From: Pseudoalteromonas luteoviolacea NCIMB 1942 | GTDB taxonomy: Bacteria; Pseudomonadota; Gammaproteobacteria; Enterobacterales; Alteromonadaceae | DNA length: 64,000 bases | NCBI RefSeq assembly: GCF_001625595.1 | Contig: NZ_AUXT01000147.1 | Coordinates: 1 to 64,000 of the forward strand | Direction: 5' to 3' | Part shown: piece by piece, positions 48,429 through 58,015 of the stretch | Position numbering within the stretch: the stretch's first letter is position 1 | How the letters are laid out: every line of letters starts with the position of its first letter | Program-made: the position numbers and the translations under genes | Notes under the pieces: model-generated | Database searches by the model: none | The model's input: only the letters and a program-made list of their open reading frames with translations | Told to the model about the DNA's origin: nothing

Positions 48429-49823
48429 GTGTCATTTAATTTGAGTGCGATCGTGATTAAACTACCTTTTTGGGAAGACTCCCTTATCAAGAAATATAAT
48501 ATTTCTGGCCCTAGATATACATCTTATCCAACTGCCCTATCATTAACATCTGGGTATGATCAACAAGCATTATCCGAAGCTGTCAAAAGCTCTACAAGTC
48601 GGGCATTGTCTCTTTATATACACATTCCATTTTGTCATCAGCTTTGTTATTACTGTGGTTGCAACAAGATCATCACCCGCCACCAATCTAAAGCAGATGT
48701 GTATTTAGATCACTTGTGCGCAGAAATTGAAACCCAAGCAGCTCTTTTCAAGACATATCGCGTTGAGCAGATCCACCTTGGAGGCGGCACACCAACATTT
48801 CTTACAGAAGCGCAAATGACGCGCTTAATCAATACCATAGAACAGCATTTCACGATTTCTAAACAGGCACAGCGCGGTATAGAAATTGACCCTAGATCGC
48901 TGGCAGAAAATATGCTGGTTACGCTGAGAGATTTACGCTTCAACAGGGTTTCATTTGGCGTACAAGATTTTAATGATCAAGTTCAAGCTGCTGTGAATCG
49001 CCCACAGCAAATAGATGAAGTGCTCAATATATTGCATCAGGCTCGTGCCCTAGGGTTTAAATCCATCAATATGGATATGATATATGGCCTACCACACCAA
49101 TCACCCAAGAGCTATCGAGAAACCATCACGCAACTTATCGAGCTATCTCCTGATAGAGTCTCTCTGTTCAATTACGCCCATTTACCAGACCGATTTGCGG
49201 CCCAGCGTAAACTAAAAGAGCAAGATATGCCCTCTGCCGAACAAAAGCTACAAATATTCAAAAACGCACTAGCACAAATGACAGAAGCTGGCTATCAGTA
49301 CATTGGCATGGATCATTTTGCAAAACACGATGATGAACTTGCCATCGCGCAGCGTGAGAACCATCTACACCGTAACTTTCAGGGTTACACCACGCATGGA
49401 AATTGTGATTTATTAGGGCTCGGTGTTTCTTCTATCTCACAAATAGGCAATGCAATACTGCAAAATGAAAAAGATTTAAAAACCTATTACGCTGCTATCA
49501 CCGACCAGCGGAGCGCTATATGTAAAGGTGTCACACTTACACGGGACGATGTGATAAGAGCGCACGTTATTAAGCAATTGATTTGTCATTTTGAGTTAGA
49601 AAAATCTGCCATTAGCAGTGCATTTAATATTGACTTTGATGCCTACTTCGCGGATTCACTACAGTCATTGCAGCCACTCATTGATGATGGGCTCGTGGTA
49701 AGTGAGAATAACACCATCACGATTACAGCTCGCGGGACTTTATTCATCCGCATTATATGTATGAGCTTTGACGCATACCTACAACAGCAGATCAAAAATA
49801 CACGCTTCTCACGCGTTATTTAA
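48429..49823 (+). CDS. hemN: Oxygen-independent coproporphyrinogen III oxidase
   Basis: A 464-residue radical SAM enzyme of anaerobic haem synthesis, converting coproporphyrinogen III to protoporphyrinogen IX. The iron-sulfur motif is PFCHQLCYYCGC (CxxxCxxC with an extra Cys). IHLGGGTPTFL and FGVQDFNDQVQ bind SAM, and the GPRYTSYPTA N terminus is typical of true HemN rather than of HemW. Two GTG starts (48429, 48453) are possible and I see no decisive ribosome binding site. Confidence 0.93.
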   Translation: MSFNLSAIVIKLPFWEDSLIKKYNISGPRYTSYPTALSLTSGYDQQALSEAVKSSTSRALSLYIHIPFCHQLCYYCGCNKIITRHQSKADVYLDHLCAEIETQAALFKTYRVEQIHLGGGTPTFLTEAQMTRLINTIEQHFTISKQAQRGIEIDPRSLAENMLVTLRDLRFNRVSFGVQDFNDQVQAAVNRPQQIDEVLNILHQARALGFKSINMDMIYGLPHQSPKSYRETITQLIELSPDRVSLFNYAHLPDRFAAQRKLKEQDMPSAEQKLQIFKNALAQMTEAGYQYIGMDHFAKHDDELAIAQRENHLHRNFQGYTTHGNCDLLGLGVSSISQIGNAILQNEKDLKTYYAAITDQRSAICKGVTLTRDDVIRAHVIKQLICHFELEKSAISSAFNIDFDAYFADSLQSLQPLIDDGLVVSENNTITITARGTLFIRIICMSFDAYLQQQIKNTRFSRVI

Positions 49824-49827
49824 ATTG

Positions 49828-49861
49828 GTTACTGCAAATAGCCCAACCTATTTGCAGTAAC
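49828..49861 (+). terminator. Hairpin after hemN
   Basis: GTTACTGCAAATAG, loop CCCAAC, CTATTTGCAGTAAC: a perfect 14-bp stem 4 bases after the stop. Confidence 0.75.
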
Positions 49862-50254
49862 ACTCTCACACAATCGACATACTTATTTCCCATATCACGT
49901 ACTTTGAAATCAAAGTACGTATGCTCTTGCGCCGCTCTATAAAATAATTTTCATTTACAAAATCGTTATGAACTCTATAGATTCGTTTTAATAAATCTAA
50001 TAAACATCTTAAAGTCTTCAGTTTTATCTATTTAAAATACTGATATTAATAGATATATTATCGTCACCACAATATCTCGATGAGAAATTTATAATGATGC
50101 ACAATATCATTATTAATAAGTTTAAAACAACATAAATTCACAAAAAATAAACAGCATTGACACATTAACTCTATTTAAAATAAAGTGCTTTTTGTTCAAT
50201 TTCTGAACATAGGAATTACGTTCCTAATTTTGAAAATAACAAAAAGGATTTATT
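49862..50254. other. AT-rich intergenic region with a 24-base palindrome
   Basis: ACGTACTTTGA-AA-TCAAAGTACGT lies at 49897-49920. Further on the region is very AT-rich with a TTGACA at 50157 and a GGAA-N5-TTCC palindrome near 50211-50223, probably part of the promoter of the next gene. No ORF is convincing. Confidence 0.55.
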
Positions 50255-51058
50255 ATGAAAAAACTAGCTGCTATTGCATTTGCACTCTGTACTCTTGGCA
50301 GTAATGTATCAAATGCAAACGAGGGTATAACAATTCAAAGTGAAAATTACGGAGTGAGTGGTCACTTCGAAACGACCCTCAATACAAGTTCACTCAAAAG
50401 TACGATATCTGATAAAGATAATACCGTTAGATTTAGTCTCTCAGATGATCTGAATAATCAAATAAACAGTTCCATTACATTTAATGGAAACACATTCAAT
50501 TTAAAACTAGATAATGTAAATAAAACGGTCGACATTTCTGGTTTTGACATTAATAACAAAAAGTTGATTAATAGCGAAAAGTTGAAAAGTTCATTAACCA
50601 GTATTTTTCGTGATTCTCAAAATCATGTCGAAGATATTTTAAACGCACAAACCAAACTAGACACAGAATCAAAAATCGTTCTATTCAAGTTTTTTGAATT
50701 CCTTTCTACTTATCCAGTAGGTATGCCTCTAGAACAAACGATTGAGCAAGACTTCTCGGCTCAAGGGTGGACTGATCTTTGTCCGTATATGGGCAAGTAC
50801 AAAACAGCAATTTGGGATGTCACCTATGTTGGTGTAAAAACCAAGCGTTATAAAGTAGGTGGTCACGGCTTCTGTGCCGCTCGTTGCGGAGCTGGCTGTC
50901 CTATGTTTGGCGATGGCCAATATACACAAGATTGTTTAAATCATGACGCTTGTGCAGACGTGGAAGGTGAGCAATTAGGTGTCTGTGGCGACGAGTGGAC
51001 ATCAGCATCTGATGATTTCTGGTTCTCACCAGACTGTACGACGCCACCTTCAAGCTAA
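50255..51058 (+). CDS. Secreted Cys-rich protein with a phospholipase A2-like C-terminal motif
   Basis: A 267-residue exported protein. Signal peptide is residues 1-21 (cleavage after SNA). The middle (about 30-165) is Asn/Ser/Lys-rich and AT-rich in codon use, without a recognised domain. The C-terminal 75 residues hold eight cysteines and the segment YTQDCLNHDAC, preceded by a Gly/Cys-rich loop CGAGCPMFGDG. An HD pair flanked by cysteines after a glycine loop is the arrangement of secreted phospholipase A2 active sites (CxxHDxC). Ribosome binding AAAGGA is 8 bases upstream. Enzymatic role is tentative. Confidence 0.65.
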   Translation: MKKLAAIAFALCTLGSNVSNANEGITIQSENYGVSGHFETTLNTSSLKSTISDKDNTVRFSLSDDLNNQINSSITFNGNTFNLKLDNVNKTVDISGFDINNKKLINSEKLKSSLTSIFRDSQNHVEDILNAQTKLDTESKIVLFKFFEFLSTYPVGMPLEQTIEQDFSAQGWTDLCPYMGKYKTAIWDVTYVGVKTKRYKVGGHGFCAARCGAGCPMFGDGQYTQDCLNHDACADVEGEQLGVCGDEWTSASDDFWFSPDCTTPPSS

Positions 51059-51072
51059 GTGGATAATTACAG

Positions 51073-51093
51073 GGGAGTGATCACTCCCTTTTT
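51073..51093 (+). terminator. Terminator after the PLA2-like gene
   Basis: GGGAGTGATCACTCCC, a perfect palindrome usable as a 6-bp stem with a GATC loop, followed by TTTTTC. Confidence 0.8.
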
Positions 51094-51188
51094 CTTTCCC
51101 ATTCAGCCTTGCATACTCCGCAGGTTGACTTGATCTATTTTTATCCCTATCAGACAATGGCCGTATAAAACGAACAAGGATGAAATAT

Positions 51189-51479
51189 ATGTTTAGCCAA
51201 AGACGGCTTTTAGCCTTATCTATTATTATGGCATGTATTGCCATCGCTCCATTGGTCGCCCTTTTATTAGCTGAAATTATTTCTAGCCAGTTAAACTGCA
51301 TAGTCAATGAGCGTAGCGATATACGCTGTGAGTTGTTAGGCACTGACATTACCATGTTACTCGTCAGCTTTTATGTGAGTGGATGGGCAAGCTTTATCAC
51401 ACTGCCTCTAGCCGGTGGCATCGCGGCATTGCTGTACTTAAAGTATTTAGATCTGAAACTAATAAATCGTGAGCCATAA
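51189..51479 (+). CDS. Small two-helix membrane protein, unknown
   Basis: A 96-residue protein with hydrophobic stretches at about 7-30 and 56-84 and two cysteines in the short loop between them. ATG 51189 is chosen because AAGGA is 8 bases upstream; the ATG at 51180 would leave almost no space. I do not recognise a family. It stands alone between two unrelated genes. Confidence 0.6.
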   Translation: MFSQRRLLALSIIMACIAIAPLVALLLAEIISSQLNCIVNERSDIRCELLGTDITMLLVSFYVSGWASFITLPLAGGIAALLYLKYLDLKLINREP

Positions 51480-51612
51480 CCACAGCGATTTCTGCCAATT
51501 GTTCCTCAGGTATAGACCTATAAAGGGCCTAATAACGAATACATAACCCCTGTATTTAAAATATACATTTAAGGTACACTGATAGTGTATAACAACTATT
51601 CAGGGACAAAGA

Positions 51613-53235
51613 ATGAGTATCGAAAATGCGTGGCAGCAATGGGGTGAAATACTGGGTGCTGACAATATCTGCTGTGAAGGAGAGCGGTTGTCATCGTATG
51701 AAACAGCCACTTTTGAAACCAATATCAAGGTAGGAGGCGTGCTCAAAGTAAAAACGAGACAACAGCTGCAGCAAGTTTTACAAACTGCCAATGCAGAGCG
51801 TGTTGCAGTGTACCCCATCAGCGCAGGAAAAAATTACGGTTATGGGTCTAAAGTACCTACGCAAAGCGGGTCCGTGGTCATTGATCTATCGTCCATGACG
51901 CGTATCATCGACTTTGACGAAAAACATGGCACGCTAACCGTTGAGCCCGGTGTTACATTCGAACAAGTGCATCAATTTCTTGTAGCACAAAATTCCGCAT
52001 TCTCTATCGCAGGGACAGGCGCGGCTCCCAGTTCGAGTTTGATAGGCAATGCCGTGGAGCGGGGAATTGGCAAAGGGTTGGCTAGTAACCGCATTGACAA
52101 TATTTGTAATTTAGAAGTGGTGTTACCTGATGGTAAATGCATTCACACCGGCCTAGGGCGTTTCGAAAATGCCAAAGGCAAGACCATCACGAAGCTAGGC
52201 CCAGGTCCATTTCTAGATGGATTATTTACACAGTCTAATATGGGCGTAGTTACGGCAATGACTTTTTGGCTCACCCCCATTCCTGAAGCATTCACAACCT
52301 TTATTTATTGCGTAAAAGATGAATCTAAGCTGCCCCAAATAATCGATAAGCTGAGAGAGTTGAAGCAGAGAGATATTTTACGGTCCTCTACAACACTTTT
52401 TAACGGCCACCGTATCTTGGGCTATACAGGTAAATACCCTTGGGACTTAACCGATGGTGGACGAAGCCTCACCGAACAAGAAATCGCAACAGCACTGAAA
52501 CGCAGCCTGCCCGTCGTTGCCAAATGGTATGGCGATGGTGCCTTATTTTGCCATACTCGAGCTCAGGCAAAAGCCGAAATTAAAATTGTAAAACAAGCAC
52601 TCAGCGGTTTAGTCACCAATCTAACATTTTTCAGAGAGCCTTATGTTTCCCTTGCAGAAAGGGCCCTTAAAATTGTTGGTAAATTTTCAAAGAAGTCTTT
52701 TATCAACCCCTTAGAAACTTATTTTAGAAAGTCCATGTACCTTGGCCACCCTCTCCCAATCACACAAACATTAGGTAGTACCTACATACGCAAAAAAATG
52801 GAGCTCCCGAATGCAGATAAAATCGATCCAGACAGAGACGGCTGCGGCACCTATTGGATGGGCCCTATTATTCCCTTTGAAGGTGGTGAAGTTGAAGCGG
52901 CAATACAGATTGTTAAAGAGGTTATGACTGAGTATGGCTACGAGCCCGCCATGACGTTGCAATGCGTTTCAGCAAGACAAATAGATATCATCATATCAAT
53001 ATCATTTGACAGGGACCTTCCCGGTGAAGACCAAAATGCCAAAGCATGCCATGACGCCTTACTCGAAAAGCTCTATCTTGCGGGGTATTACCCGTATCGG
53101 CTAGGTAATCAATCTCAAACTCTACTGCCCACACCTGATGACGACTATCTGGACTTCCTTAATTCAGTAAAAAGTGCTTTAGACCCAAATGGGGTGCTAT
53201 CACCTGGAAGATATGATTTTAAACAATCGATTTAA
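51613..53235 (+). CDS. FAD-linked oxidase of the vanillyl-alcohol oxidase/4-cresol dehydrogenase type
   Basis: A 540-residue flavoprotein with a PCMH-type FAD domain (about 35-235; YPISAGKNYGYGS and LTVEPGVTFEQVHQFL) and a C-terminal VAO-type substrate domain. The end NSVKSALDPNGVLSPGRYDF is typical of the family. It has no signal peptide, so it is cytoplasmic or depends on a partner. Family members oxidise p-substituted phenols or related alcohols and can pass electrons to a cytochrome; no cytochrome gene is beside it. Substrate unknown. Confidence 0.85.
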   Translation: MSIENAWQQWGEILGADNICCEGERLSSYETATFETNIKVGGVLKVKTRQQLQQVLQTANAERVAVYPISAGKNYGYGSKVPTQSGSVVIDLSSMTRIIDFDEKHGTLTVEPGVTFEQVHQFLVAQNSAFSIAGTGAAPSSSLIGNAVERGIGKGLASNRIDNICNLEVVLPDGKCIHTGLGRFENAKGKTITKLGPGPFLDGLFTQSNMGVVTAMTFWLTPIPEAFTTFIYCVKDESKLPQIIDKLRELKQRDILRSSTTLFNGHRILGYTGKYPWDLTDGGRSLTEQEIATALKRSLPVVAKWYGDGALFCHTRAQAKAEIKIVKQALSGLVTNLTFFREPYVSLAERALKIVGKFSKKSFINPLETYFRKSMYLGHPLPITQTLGSTYIRKKMELPNADKIDPDRDGCGTYWMGPIIPFEGGEVEAAIQIVKEVMTEYGYEPAMTLQCVSARQIDIIISISFDRDLPGEDQNAKACHDALLEKLYLAGYYPYRLGNQSQTLLPTPDDDYLDFLNSVKSALDPNGVLSPGRYDFKQSI

Positions 53236-53237
53236 AA

Positions 53238-53280
53238 TTAGCGTAATTGGGCTCTTGTTTCATATTGAGCCCAGCTAATC
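53238..53280 (+). terminator. Hairpin after the flavoprotein gene
   Basis: ATTAGC...GGGCTC, a 12-base loop, GAGCCC...GCTAAT: two stacked perfect arms. There is no T run. Confidence 0.5.
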
Positions 53281-53363
53281 ATACGTTCTTTACAGCTTCG
53301 AAAATAAACGGTTCGTGAAAATATTCTAAAGGAGGTTGGTGACCCTGCGACTTACAAAGTAAC

Positions 53364-53399
53364 AAAAAGTAAAGCCCCGATAATAAACCGAGGCTTTAC
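53364..53399 (-). terminator. Terminator after the lectin-domain gene
   Basis: On the minus strand GTAAAGCC and GGCTTTAC enclose an inner CGG/CCG-type pairing and are followed by TTTTTG. Confidence 0.8.
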
Positions 53400-53440
53400 G
53401 CCAATCTTGCCGACTTCTCAGCTCAATTACCGCGCTGTGA

Positions 53441-55399
53441 CTATTTTACGTAATAATGCAGCGTATCTTGCTCTGCTCCACTATACGCGCCGTTGCTATA
53501 AGGCCACTGATCAAATTTGACGCTATGTTGATATAACGCAGCGCCAATTCGGGTATATCCATCACCCCGGCTGGTCGATTTTATACTCAAACTGACAAAC
53601 GAATAATCTAACCCAGATGCACTGCAACCTGCACCTTCATGCTGCCATATCACACCAATATCATACGGTACTGGCGGTTGAGTCAAATTAACTGACTCAT
53701 CAAGTGCAACACAGTTTGCGTGGGCTAACTTATCTTTATTGAGTAAGGCAACTTTGCCATATTCATCAACAAACATCATGCCTGTTGTCATGTTTGAACG
53801 TGTAGCATGCCACTGTGAGTTAGCTAACACTCCCAGACGTTCTGGCGTTTGCGGCAGGTTAACGGTCAAACGGTCGAGTCCATCTTTATGATGTGCAACG
53901 AGCGTCCAGCCTCCGCCGTTAAGCGTCATCTCACAATGTGCATAAAACGGATAAACACCGCCGGCGCCATCGGGGTCAATCTCATACATACCTGAACTCG
54001 CATTAGGATTATGTTGCTTAATTGATTCACATGTCACGCCAACAGTGGGGTCTGGGTTTACCGGCGGAGGGGTTGGCTCACTCACTCCCGATGTAACAAA
54101 CCCCCCATAATACTCTAATTCACCAATGGCACGATATGCATGCCCTTGAGTAGTATCGATTTTAAGCCTCACATATTGACCAACGGCAGGCTCAGTCAGC
54201 TCAATGGTTTGATCTAGGCTCTTAGTCAAAGCAAAGGATTCATGATCGATGAAATTCACATTATCATTAGACACCTGCAAAGTGACATCCTTAACGCCCA
54301 TACCTGGGTTGGATGCACCAGGATACAGCGTTACCCTGAATGAGGTAATGTAAGCTGGTGTATTGAATGCTACCTGCAGCCAATGCCCTTGATCTAGTGT
54401 AGTTAACCAAATACCACGCTTAATTTGACTGCTAGCAATGTCATTAATTTTGGTACTTGAATTAAAGCCATCAAATGCACCAGGAGCACTATCTAGAGAA
54501 TAACTATCACTTGCGGTATAAGAAGTTTCGGTCAGTCCATTTGTGCCGATTAAAGCGATATTACCAAATTGACCTGAGGTCTCCCCGGGCACCACAGTGA
54601 AGGTACTCGACGTCTCTAAACGCAATGCAACCGGATCTTTACCATAGTGAGTATTATCCTGAGCAAAAAGTTTATTTTTAATTGAGAGAATGCTTGCGAT
54701 CTCCAATAAGTGACTGGTTTCCTCATCTTTTGATTGCTCTTCTTCGACAAATAGCTTGCCTTGTAATGTCTGAAAACCGACCTCATTAATGGCTTCTTGC
54801 GTTAAATGATACGACACACCATCATTTGTCATTCCACTATTAACATCCTTGTAAACGGCTAGATAAGCGATAGACTCATCGACCAATGTGCTCCCTAACT
54901 CTTGTCCATTGCGACTGACACCAAATGTTTGCTGAGAGGTGCTCGACGCACGTAAAGAAAACGCATCAGGACCGCTTTGTGTTTGCGCATTCAAAAAAAC
55001 ATAAGGCGCGTGCGCAAAACTTTCTGTAAAAAACTGATGCGACGTATCACTGGCGAGTGTAAATTCTCCCGCTTCCCAAATGCTACCGTCCTCTAATTGA
55101 TGCCGTCCTTTTTCAACCACCAAAAATGACACGTGTTCTTCGCCATGAATACCATCTAAATAAGGCCATTCTTTAAACTGCACATCAAAACTCGACGGCG
55201 TGACATTTGATATAGAGACCACACCTGGCGCTTTATCTTTAAAAGTCGGTACCGATGCAATGACAATAGGGTCATGATAGCCATTTATTGGGATTGTTAC
55301 CTTTTGATCTGTAATAGATACATTTTCGATTAACGTAACGGCTTGCACGGCAGGTGCAATGGCTGCGATGAAGGATGCAAATCCAATTGTTTTTAGCAT
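53441..55399 (-). CDS. Secreted multidomain protein: lectin-like, F5/8-type and fibrinogen-like domains
   Basis: A 652-residue exported protein with a signal peptide (cleavage near VQA-VT, residue 20). Residues about 25-205 hold two related beta-rich segments with FKEWPYLDG and FVVEKGRHQLEDG, resembling the H-type lectin domain. About 285-430 is a discoidin/F5-8 type C-like domain (ending IGELEYYGG). A Pro-rich linker (PTPPPVNPDP) leads to a fibrinogen-like module opening with TCESIKQHNPNASSGMYEID and CEMTLNGGGWTLV. All suggest binding to glycans or host or algal surfaces. Monocistronic, placed directly after the S10 operon. Confidence 0.78.
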   Translation of the reverse strand: MLKTIGFASFIAAIAPAVQAVTLIENVSITDQKVTIPINGYHDPIVIASVPTFKDKAPGVVSISNVTPSSFDVQFKEWPYLDGIHGEEHVSFLVVEKGRHQLEDGSIWEAGEFTLASDTSHQFFTESFAHAPYVFLNAQTQSGPDAFSLRASSTSQQTFGVSRNGQELGSTLVDESIAYLAVYKDVNSGMTNDGVSYHLTQEAINEVGFQTLQGKLFVEEEQSKDEETSHLLEIASILSIKNKLFAQDNTHYGKDPVALRLETSSTFTVVPGETSGQFGNIALIGTNGLTETSYTASDSYSLDSAPGAFDGFNSSTKINDIASSQIKRGIWLTTLDQGHWLQVAFNTPAYITSFRVTLYPGASNPGMGVKDVTLQVSNDNVNFIDHESFALTKSLDQTIELTEPAVGQYVRLKIDTTQGHAYRAIGELEYYGGFVTSGVSEPTPPPVNPDPTVGVTCESIKQHNPNASSGMYEIDPDGAGGVYPFYAHCEMTLNGGGWTLVAHHKDGLDRLTVNLPQTPERLGVLANSQWHATRSNMTTGMMFVDEYGKVALLNKDKLAHANCVALDESVNLTQPPVPYDIGVIWQHEGAGCSASGLDYSFVSLSIKSTSRGDGYTRIGAALYQHSVKFDQWPYSNGAYSGAEQDTLHYYVK

Positions 55400-55739
55400 A
55401 ACTAGTTCCTTTAACTATATGATTTGAATGGAAGGCACAGCAATATCAATCACATATTGCTATTTGCTTCCGCTGTGTTAACTAAAAACCAAGACCTGCA
55501 CAAGCACACTTTTCATTCAAAAATAAATTCACTTTAATTAAATTTTTACTAACAAAAAAGCGTAAAAGCGAGAGATTACCTAGGCTGCATAGCCATATAA
55601 AATAATTTAAATAAATTAAAATTAATGGGATTTCAAACTGTAATTTTATTGAGAGTTATCGGCGAGAGTCGGAAGGAAAAGAGATAAATTGACTTTAATA
55701 CCTAGCGAACGATGGTTGTTCTTGAAGCTTAAAAAACAA
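55400..55739. other. Intergenic region between the lectin-domain gene and the S10 operon end
   Basis: About 340 bases, AT-rich, carrying the promoter of the minus-strand lectin gene. I see no gene, in particular no remnant of rplN, which usually follows rpsQ. Confidence 0.55.
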
Positions 55740-55765
55740 AAACCCCAGCCGAAGCAGGGGTTTTT
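55740..55765 (-). terminator. Terminator of the S10 operon
   Basis: AAACCCC, GC-rich loop, GGGGTTTT; on the minus strand a T run follows. It lies 20 bases after rpsQ. Confidence 0.9.
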
Positions 55766-55786
55766 ATAAGTAAACTTAATTAAAAA

Positions 55787-56044
55787 TTAAGCTTTCTTAG
55801 GACGTTCAATCACGTCAACTAGCATCCAAGATTTTTTCTTAGAGATTGGCGCACATTCGCGAATAGTCACGACGTCACCTGCTAGTGCTGTGTTGTTTTC
55901 ATCATGTGCGTGCAACTTAGTTGTACGCTTGATGAATTTACCGTAGATCGGGTGTTTAACCTGACGCTCGATAGCAACAACGATTGACTTATCCATTTTG
56001 TCGCTAACTACACGACCTTGAAGAGTACGGATCTGATCGCTCAT
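55787..56044 (-). CDS. rpsQ: 30S ribosomal protein S17
   Basis: An 85-residue early-assembly protein binding 16S r[25 protein letters not shown] and [19 protein letters not shown] match the family. Last gene of the S10 operon; its start overlaps the rpmC stop. Confidence 0.98.
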   Translation of the reverse strand: MSDQIRTLQGRVVSDKMDKSIVVAIERQVKHPIYGKFIKRTTKLHAHDENNTALAGDVVTIRECAPISKKKSWMLVDVIERPKKA

Positions 56045-56235
56045 TATGCACCTGCCTTCTGGTTGATAACCGTTTTAACACGCGCAATACTGCGACGTAC
56101 TTTTCTCAGCTCGTGAGTCTGAGCTAGCTGACCAGTGCTCGCTTGCATGCGCAGGTTGAACTGCTCACGAAGAAGCTCTAGAAGTTCAGCTTTAAGCTCT
56201 TCTACGCTTTTGTCTTTCAATTCGCTAGCTTTCAT
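56044..56235 (-). CDS. rpmC: 50S ribosomal protein L29
   Basis: A 63-residue two-helix protein near the peptide exit tunnel. [33 protein letters not shown] start and the [11 protein letters not shown] end are standard. It overlaps both neighbours by one base. Confidence 0.98.
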   Translation of the reverse strand: MKASELKDKSVEELKAELLELLREQFNLRMQASTGQLAQTHELRKVRRSIARVKTVINQKAGA

Positions 56236-56648
56236 TACATTACCGTCCGAGTTACAAATGTTGTTTTGAAAGGTAATTTACGAGCAGCTAGGTCGAATGC
56301 TTCACGAGCAAGCTCTTCAGGAACACCTTCCATTTCATAAAGTACTTTGCCAGGCTGGATTTCAGCAACCCAGTACTCAACAGAGCCTTTACCTTTACCC
56401 ATACGAACTTCAAGCGGTTTCTCTGTAATTGGCTTATCTGGGAATACACGGATCCAGATTTTACCTTGACGCTTTACGTGACGTGTCATAGCACGACGAG
56501 CTGCTTCGATTTGACGAGCAGTCATACGGCCACGGCCAGTCGCTTTCAAGCCGAAAGAACCGAAGCTAACTTTGTTACCGCTAGTAGCAAGACCACGGTT
56601 GCGGCCTTTGTGTACCTTGCGGAATTTTGTACGTTTTGGCTGTAACAT
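56235..56648 (-). CDS. rplP: 50S ribosomal protein L16
   Basis: A 137-residue protein at the A-site side of the large subunit. [19 protein letters not shown] and the [24 protein letters not shown] segment are diagnostic. Normal length. Confidence 0.98.
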   Translation of the reverse strand: MLQPKRTKFRKVHKGRNRGLATSGNKVSFGSFGLKATGRGRMTARQIEAARRAMTRHVKRQGKIWIRVFPDKPITEKPLEVRMGKGKGSVEYWVAEIQPGKVLYEMEGVPEELAREAFDLAARKLPFKTTFVTRTVM

Positions 56649-56661
56649 TAGTCGCTACCTC

Positions 56662-57363
56662 TTACTTAGCACTTTTTTTAGCTTTCTTCGGTGCACGTTT
56701 AGCTGGCTTCTCTTGCTCTTGTTTCAGTGGAAGACCACCGATAACTTCGCCTTTGAAGATCCAAACTTTAACACCGATGATGCCGTAAGTAGTCAAAGCT
56801 TCTGAAGTTGCGTAATCGATATCAGCACGAAGAGTGTGTAGAGGTACACGACCTTCACGGTACCACTCAGAACGTGCGATTTCAGCGCCGCCTAGACGAC
56901 CGCTAACTTCAACTTTGATACCTTTAGCACCTAGACGCATTGCATTTTGAACTGCGCGCTTCATAGCACGACGGAACATAACACGACGCTCTAGCTGTGA
57001 AGAGATACCGTCAGCAACCAATTTTGCATCTAGCTCAGGCTTACGTACTTCTGCAATGTTAATTTGTGCAGGTACACCAGCAAGCTTAGTTACAGCTTGG
57101 CGAAGCTTTTCAACGTCTTCACCTTTTTTACCGATAACAACACCAGGACGAGCTGTGTGAATTGTTACACGGATAGATTTAGCTGGACGCTCAATAACGA
57201 TTTTAGACACAGAGGCGTTTTTCAATTCCTTAGTAAGGTATTGACGCACTTTGTGATCGCCAAAAAGCTGCTCAGAGAAATCTTTTGTATTCGCGTACCA
57301 AGTAGATACCCAAGGCTTTGAGATACCTAGGCGAATACCAGTAGGATGAACTTTTTGTCCCAT
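56662..57363 (-). CDS. rpsC: 30S ribosomal protein S3
   Basis: A 233-residue protein at the mRNA entry site. [14 protein letters not shown] start, a KH domain with [14 protein letters not shown], and a Lys-rich C-terminal tail ([12 protein letters not shown]). Confidence 0.98.
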   Translation of the reverse strand: MGQKVHPTGIRLGISKPWVSTWYANTKDFSEQLFGDHKVRQYLTKELKNASVSKIVIERPAKSIRVTIHTARPGVVIGKKGEDVEKLRQAVTKLAGVPAQINIAEVRKPELDAKLVADGISSQLERRVMFRRAMKRAVQNAMRLGAKGIKVEVSGRLGGAEIARSEWYREGRVPLHTLRADIDYATSEALTTYGIIGVKVWIFKGEVIGGLPLKQEQEKPAKRAPKKAKKSAK

Positions 57364-57375
57364 TACTTATATCTC

Positions 57376-57708
57376 CTAGCTATCTGAAACCACAACAGTG
57401 ATGTGGCTTGAACGCTTAAGGATGCGGTCTGCGCGTCCTTTAGCACGTGGCATAATACGTTTCATTGTAGGACCTTCGTCTACAAAAACTTTAGCCACTT
57501 TAAGCTCATCAATGTCAGCACCTTCGTTGTGCTCCGCGTTAGCGATAGCAGACTCAAGTACTTTTTTAACCAATACAGCCGCTTTCTTTGGGCTATACGC
57601 TAGGATTTCTAGCGCGCGATCAACCGGAAGTCCGCGGATCTGATCAGCAACTAGACGTGCTTTTTGCGCCGAACCAGAGGCGAATTTGTGTTTAGCTAAT
57701 GCTTCCAT
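57376..57708 (-). CDS. rplV: 50S ribosomal protein L22
   Basis: A 110-residue exit-tunnel protein. The second of two adjacent ATGs (57708) matches the family start (MEALAKHK) and gives better spacing to GGAGGG. The tunnel loop [17 protein letters not shown] is normal, with no insertion of the macrolide-resistance type. Confidence 0.97.
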   Translation of the reverse strand: MEALAKHKFASGSAQKARLVADQIRGLPVDRALEILAYSPKKAAVLVKKVLESAIANAEHNEGADIDELKVAKVFVDEGPTMKRIMPRAKGRADRILKRSSHITVVVSDS

Positions 57709-57720
57709 CATACCCTCCGA

Positions 57721-58008
<288 letters not shown>

Positions 58009-58015
58009 TCAACTA

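Noticed and set aside
50211..50223. GGAATTACGTTCC as a specific operator
   Set aside because: Only a 4-5 base half-site, common by chance in AT-rich DNA; no known regulator matches.
57376..57708. Resistance-type change in ribosomal protein L22
   Set aside because: The loop has normal length and sequence, with no duplication or deletion.
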